Shown piece by piece: positions 60,701-64,000 of a stretch of 64,000 nt of DNA (positions are counted from its first letter, which is position 1; each line of letters opens with the position of its first letter). Made by a program: the position numbers and the translations under genes. The stretch covers positions 434,001 through 498,000 of the forward strand of contig JAPFBL010001617.1 of NCBI GenBank assembly GCA_026182355.1. The letters are read 5' to 3'. The notes beneath the pieces are model-generated. The model ran no database searches and was not told the DNA's origin. It saw nothing but the letters and a program-made list of their open reading frames with translations. The stretch is from Hermatobates lingyangjiaoensis (Eukaryota; Arthropoda; Insecta; Hemiptera; Hermatobatidae).

Positions 60701-61533
60701 CAACTTATCTTTGCGAGCAATCTTTTTCGAAGATGCTGGACATAAAGACGAAGAAAAGGAACAGACTTTGTTGCAACAATGACATGAGAATGACACTTGC
60801 CAAATAAAGCCGCGCATTTATGAACTGGTTTCTGAAATGCAACAGCAGAAGTCACACTGATTTGTTGTAAATATTCATATCGTGTTTTTGTGTGAAACTA
60901 ATGTTTCAATGGTTTTATTTATTTTGTGCACCTATGTATAAATATATATCTACGTTTTGAATTTGAAAAAATAATTTTATTTGTCCAATTAAGAAGTGTT
61001 CGGTGAACACGCATATGAAACTGACGGGGTTCAGTACCTCCAACAAGGTTAAGAACCACTGACATACATTATGTAAAATAATATGATCCATCAAAGATTG
61101 TGGACTGTAGCATCCTCACAAACTTTTGGAAATAAGCCCACACACAGACATCTTTGAAAAAACGTTATAAAAGGAATTTGGGGACCCCAAAACATGTAAA
61201 TCCGTCAAAATCTCGAGATCGAATTTTTTCATAACCCTTATACTTTAATTATAGTAAATTAAGAAAACATGAAATGTAAATAACTGACCTCACCATTCAG
61301 CAGAGATACAATACCAGATCAACATAAATGAAAAATAGATTACTACGAAAAAAAAAAACAATCTATGAAGTGCAAATAACAGATATTACCATGTCGTATA
61401 CACTCAGAAGATCTGATTGAAGTTGGCATGCAAATTTATGCATTTCTTCATAGAAAACTGCTTCGACATCAAGATAATCTTTTAGCAAGTTCTTTAATGC
61501 AGAAATTCTTCGTCGTGTGAGAACCGGTAAGTT
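51540..61533 (-). CDS. Nap1: NAP1-type histone chaperone, gene (N-terminus outside or unseen)
   Basis: Eight exons join in frame on the minus strand: 61390-61533, 58036-58071, 56649-56749, 56424-56568, 55997-56134, 54233-54380, 53416-53538, 51540-51715. They give 336 residues to a stop at 51540. The protein is a nucleosome assembly protein. The family binds H2A-H2B dimers, shuttles them to the nucleus and deposits or removes them. Visible in order: the long dimerisation helix (LTRRRISALKNLLKD...FYEEMHKF, 5-38), GIPDFWLTV (99-107), FAPNEYFTN..LTKTYEL (about 151-170), GPEICKST, TWNKGKNLTVK..KKRQKHK (about 192-210), SFFHFFSPPS (about 228-237), DFEIGHYMKDSLIPRAVLFYTG (about 255-276), and an acidic tail of Asp/Glu (about 285-322). 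The first ~70-100 residues expected for the family are missing, so the start exon lies beyond 61533. Confidence 0.92.
51716..53415. other. NAP1 intron, nothing recognised
   Basis: Contains open frames on both strands at 52802-53197 without recognisable motifs, and a weak family A end near 52055. Confidence 0.35.
53416..53538 (-). CDS. Nap1: NAP1 exon
   Basis: Acceptor attgttttag, donor gtataa. Encodes PDDPDLIDDVLREELSQDFE then IGHYMKDSLIPRAVLFYTGT. Enters in phase 1 and leaves in phase 1. Confidence 0.9.
53539..54232. other. NAP1 intron, nothing recognised
   Basis: AT-rich; no element ends seen. Confidence 0.4.
54233..54380 (-). CDS. Nap1: NAP1 exon
   Basis: Acceptor atgtttcag, donor gttttg. 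Encodes GSKITWNKGKNLTVKVLKKR through SFFHFFSPPS, the basic strand and FF motif of the fold. Confidence 0.9.
54381..55745. other. NAP1 intron, nothing recognised
   Basis: AT-rich; no element ends seen. Confidence 0.4.
55746..55953. repeat. Perfect 94-bp inverted repeat, 20-base loop
   Basis: 55746-55839 and 55860-55953 are exact reverse complements. The loop is ACCCACAGGATCAGAACGTC. It lies in the NAP1 intron, 44 bases from the donor of the 55997-56134 exon. No hammerhead-like core or coding frame is inside. Confidence 0.9.
55997..56134 (-). CDS. Nap1: NAP1 exon
   Basis: Acceptor tatttatag, donor gtaagt. Encodes GFSLDFVFAPNEYFTNTVL through GPEICKST; phase 0 at both ends. Confidence 0.9.
56424..56568 (-). 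CDS. Nap1: NAP1 exon
   Basis: Acceptor gtgttgtag, donor gtatga. Encodes FDDNGIPDFWLTVLKSNCL through NWHNTEPK. Confidence 0.9.
56649..56749 (-). CDS. Nap1: NAP1 exon
   Basis: Acceptor tttatcctcag, donor gtaatt. Encodes RENIITGKFTPQDDYLYIDE through KPDNPI. This linker is less conserved; its frame joins both neighbours. Confidence 0.82.
56750..57739. other. NAP1 intron sequence
   Basis: A family A right-end piece, minus orientation, lies at about 57005-57072. The rest is unremarkable. Confidence 0.35.
57740..57907. mobile_element. Penelope-like tail fragments, inverted pair
   Basis: A minus tail (GGGAAAACAAGACTAAGATC, CAACCGTAACAAG, with a shortened core CGTCAGAGTC) is joined to a plus tail piece ending TTTATGTGAAATC. 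This is the same arrangement as at 1556-1725. Confidence 0.6.
58036..58071 (-). CDS. Nap1: NAP1 36-nt microexon
   Basis: Acceptor tgtactttcag, donor gtaaga. Encodes FGSRFGLALNRM, which fills the position of F-D-K-R-F-x-I-I-N in the family. Phase 0 on both sides. Confidence 0.82.
58072..58659. other. NAP1 intron sequence, nothing recognised
   Basis: AT-rich; no gene or element end seen. Confidence 0.4.
58772..61061 (+). mobile_element. hAT transposon (ZBED/SCAND3-like type)
   Basis: Ends CAGTGGTTCTTAACC and GGTTAAGAACCACTG are exact 15-bp inverted repeats, continuing with TGGGTTCGATCGAACCCC on the left. The expected 8-bp target duplication is not clear (ATCAACAC versus ACATACAT), so it may have decayed. 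Confidence 0.85.
59095..60859 (+). pseudogene. hAT transposase with BED finger, broken
   Basis: Starts MSSKKRKWSDEYVQYGFTCV. A BED-type zinc finger follows (CPNC..H..H, to 59289) and then a stop. Next come LGFVPIDKPILTTSYEVAYL and the RNase H-like core (FSLQLEETIDVSNLSQFAVF, first acidic residue area) to 59825. VSTVCSNGAPDILGRKSGFG and ALVKADAPYIIVTHALV continue in another frame. The C-terminal dimerisation part VTTYLCEQSFSKMLDIKTKK ends in QQQKSH-stop at 60859. Frame changes near 59790, 60070 and 60230 and a stop at 60421 inactivate it. The residue FSLQLEETID has Glu where family members usually have Asp. Confidence 0.85.
61390..61533 (-). CDS. Nap1: NAP1 exon (dimerisation helix)
   Basis: Acceptor tttctttag, donor gtaata. 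Encodes NLPVLTRRRISALKNLLKDY through QSDLLSVYDM; phase 0. Confidence 0.9.
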
Positions 61534-61681
61534 CTAAAGAAAAAAGCAAAATGTTAATTTTTCCTACTAACAAAAAACAACTTAGGGGTTAGGAAACATT
61601 AATTTTCAACGGTTAATTTTATGCAGTTCAACAAGAGAAGTTCTAAAGAAAGTGAGAGAATGCTATTCTCTGTAGATTAAG

Positions 61682-62370
61682 TTTCACAGTTGATCACAGC
61701 ACAGGTTAGTTTCCTTTCTTAGATGTACTAGTTAATAAAGTAAAGAAAAGTTTTACAACGAAAGTCTATACCAAGACCACCAACTATGGACTGTCTTAAT
61801 GGTCATAGTGAATGCCCTGGGAGGAATAAGTGCTCTACAATTTCTGCTTATGTAAAAAGAGCTGTATAGCACATTGTAGCGATTGGAAAGGACTTCGCAC
61901 GTATTAATTAGTAACAGCGATACAAATAAAGAGGTACAGAAGGCTATCAAATATGAGTTAGAGAAATTGCACGTGAAAAGTGATAATGCCAATACTTCAA
62001 ATGAAGAAATAATCAAATTGTACTATCAGACATATATGAACACAGAGTACAGACGGGATGATAAGACCATACAAAAGATTGTTCATACCCATATAAGACT
62101 TACGAGTGAAAGATAGCCGAATTAGACTTATACTATATTACAAAAATAGGGAAGACGCATAACCTGCTACTAAGAAATAGTCCAAAGAAGGATATCCAGG
62201 AGCTTCAAAGTAGTCACTTGATGTACGAGTATCCTTACACTACAGGTGAATGTGAAAATCACAAATTGTACAATTGCAAAAGTACAGGAAGTCTTAACAT
62301 GAATAGAAATGATAGGACTATGATCAACAAAGGAAGCAAAGGAAGGACTGGGGTTAGTAATAAGTTTGGC
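61682..62370 (+). pseudogene. Penelope-like RT end and endonuclease remnant, other subfamily
   Basis: FLDVLVNKVKKSFTTKVYTK then NGHSECPGRNKCSTISAYVK give the reverse transcriptase end. NLLLRNSPKKDIQELQ-like text and HLMYEYPYTTGECENHKLYN give the start of a GIY-YIG-type domain without a clear YIG. The frame is broken several times. Confidence 0.6.
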
Positions 62371-63009
62371 AGCTGCTAAGTCCCTCATCATTTTATGCTC
62401 TTAGTAGGATTAAGAGGTTTGGGAGAGAGATGGAAAGTCTTCAGGTTGGAAGTTTTAGCTAAGAAATAGACGGTGAACTTTAGGTAGGAAATATATGTGA
62501 GATTCCCAATTTTTTTTTTTAATTAATGCTTGAGGTTTTAACTGGAAGTCCTTCAAAAGAACCTCCCTCGGGAATACAAAAATGGTTCATTTCAGATGGA
62601 AAAAATATAAGGTTTTGGGTCTTTGGATATAATTTTGTAGCTGCTATACTCTCAAAGTTGTCTGTAGCCTCAGAATAGCTGACAGAATAATTTTGGAATA
62701 CAGTTGTAGAATCAATATCAACTGGTAGGTGATGATCTGAGAGGCGTTTCGAAGAACCTGGAGTGCTATTTTATCTTTGCCTACTTCAGAACACAGGGAG
62801 ATTGGGAAACGGGAGGCAGATAGTTGAAAATAAACATCATTAACAAAAAGTTCAACTGGCTGAGTTGAAGTGGTTAAATTCAGGTGTGGGTGCGACTGAG
62901 AGTACTGCGGTTAATACATAGTTTTGAACTGGATAGTTTGTGAATGTATGGATTGAAGACTTCGTGGGCTTCTGGAGTATTAACAGTGCGTCCCATCTCC
63001 AAGGTACTG
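62371..63009. other. Unassigned sequence between inverted PLE pieces
   Basis: The minus strand has coding-like stretches (LFVNDVYFQLSASRFPISLC, SEVGKDKIAL) but I cannot name the family. Confidence 0.25.
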
Positions 63010-63120
63010 GATAAAGACCACCAGAGTTGGTGGTCTTAGTGTAGACTTTCGTTGTAAAACTTTTCTTTACTTTATTAACTAGTACATCTAAGAAAGGAAA
63101 CTAACCTTCTGTGCTGTGAT
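63010..63120 (-). repeat. Inverted copy of the 61682-61790 PLE segment
   Basis: The same FLDVLVNKVKKSFTTKVYTK coding segment in inverse orientation. GACCACCAACTNTGG and ACAACGAAAGTCTA blocks are shared. Arms are about 105 bases and 1.2 kb apart. Confidence 0.7.
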
Positions 63121-64000
63121 CAACCTCTTTTAACTTTCAACTTGAATATTCAGGAGGGGGGGGGGGGGGAGAGGAGTTACAAGTAGGTAGACAGGTAGAA
63201 CAGATGGACTTGGTGGTAAAACAAATATTTCTTGGATGAAGGTGGTGGCGACTACCACAAGAGTCAGATTCTTATTAGCCATTACTGCGAGTAAATATTC
63301 AGGACCGAACCTCCAGGAAATATAAAGTTAAATATAAGTCTATACAGAAACTTGCACGGGAGAAAGAACGAACATAACTCTTTGGGTTCTTCAAATAGTA
63401 GGCAGATATTACATGTCAGTGACGAGAGTCAGATAAGAAAACCACCTTGACGAAGGAACATATAGACACAAAGTACTTATATTGTAATGATCTCTGTTTT
63501 TTCCGGATAATGCTATAGAACCATCTATCCTTAAAAATATGTATAACTTTTACCTTAATGAATTATTATTCTGAATAATGAATCACAAATACTGAGGAGT
63601 TCATAATTTTTTATAACTAACAGCTTATATCTTTGAAAAAAATAAACCTACCAATTTTTGTTAACTTAATCAAGATTAAAAACCCTTTAAATTTCATTAT
63701 TTCGACTGTATCAATCTTTTGACTTACATAATTTATAAATGCAACAATACCATAATTGGTATAATACCACAACGTATTAATTCTAGTAATACCTACATAT
63801 TTCTTCAAAATAAACAAGTGAAATTCAAATAAGACATATAAACCACATTTGAAAATCTAAGATAAACTACGGTCTTTCGACTAATAAACCCTCTATCTTC
63901 TATAGTATTTTAAAGATAATGATTCTTTGAAACTGTTCGGATATTTTAGGTTCTCCTAAGGTCCAATATGGAAAAAACACTTATTAAAGGTAAATGAACA
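63121..64000. other. Right-edge sequence, no exon recognised
   Basis: Contains a G14 run at 63156-63169. The missing first NAP1 exon was searched for here on the minus strand and not found. Confidence 0.35.

Larger units (their letters stand above)
58660..61262 (-). repeat. Family A copy split by a hAT element
   Basis: 58660-58771 carries the AAAAGTGACTTTCCCATCA block. 61062-61262 carries the continuation (GATCCATCAAAGATTGTGGA) through the terminal AAATCTCGAGATCGAATTT and the palindromic end. The two parts become contiguous if 58772-61061 is removed. Confidence 0.65.

Noticed and set aside
63617..63817. Minus frame of 66 codons as the missing NAP1 N-terminus
   Set aside because: Shows none of the family's N-terminal residues and no suitable donor in phase.

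Overview
The window is eukaryotic, AT-rich and intron-rich, and crowded with transposable elements. Spliced metazoan genes combined with Penelope-like, R1-type, Helitron, mariner and hAT elements suggest an arthropod. I cannot name the species from sequence alone.

Three host genes can be read. (1) BBS1, minus strand: two exons (547-646 and 3439-3595); the gene runs off the left edge and its first exon was not found. (2) An SLC46 (proton-coupled folate transporter type) carrier, plus strand: six exons from 16159 to 47317 whose reading frames join without error into 489 codons, with a first intron of about 17.7 kb. (3) A NAP1-type histone chaperone, minus strand: eight exons from 61533 down to 51540 joining into 336 codons; its N-terminus lies further right. 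BBS1 and SLC46 are divergent; SLC46 and NAP1 are convergent.

Almost everything else is mobile DNA inside introns or between genes. The left part (0.7-13.5 kb) holds a Helitron carrying a copied piece of the nearby BBS1 exon, Penelope-like elements (PLEs) with hammerhead-like motifs and (TA)n tracts, and a dominant 1.6 kb noncoding repeat called family A here. The SLC46 introns hold broken PLEs, a second Helitron, a perfect 133-bp-arm palindrome, a pogo-like MITE, a second near-identical family A copy, an R1-type LINE, a decayed Polinton/adintovirus-type DNA polymerase B, a mariner, a 259-bp MITE, and decayed copies of SLC46 exons 1 and 3. Between SLC46 and NAP1 lie a small LTR element (TRIM-like) whose interior is a minisatellite, and a short Helitron that abuts the NAP1 3' end. 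The NAP1 introns hold a perfect 94-bp inverted repeat, a hAT element nested in a family A copy, and more PLE debris.

I see no single new multi-gene system. The items most worth following are the BBS1 fragment in the Helitron, the PolB relic, the PLE hammerhead variants, the minisatellite-filled LTR element, the mosaic identity of the two family A copies, and the two perfect long palindromes.
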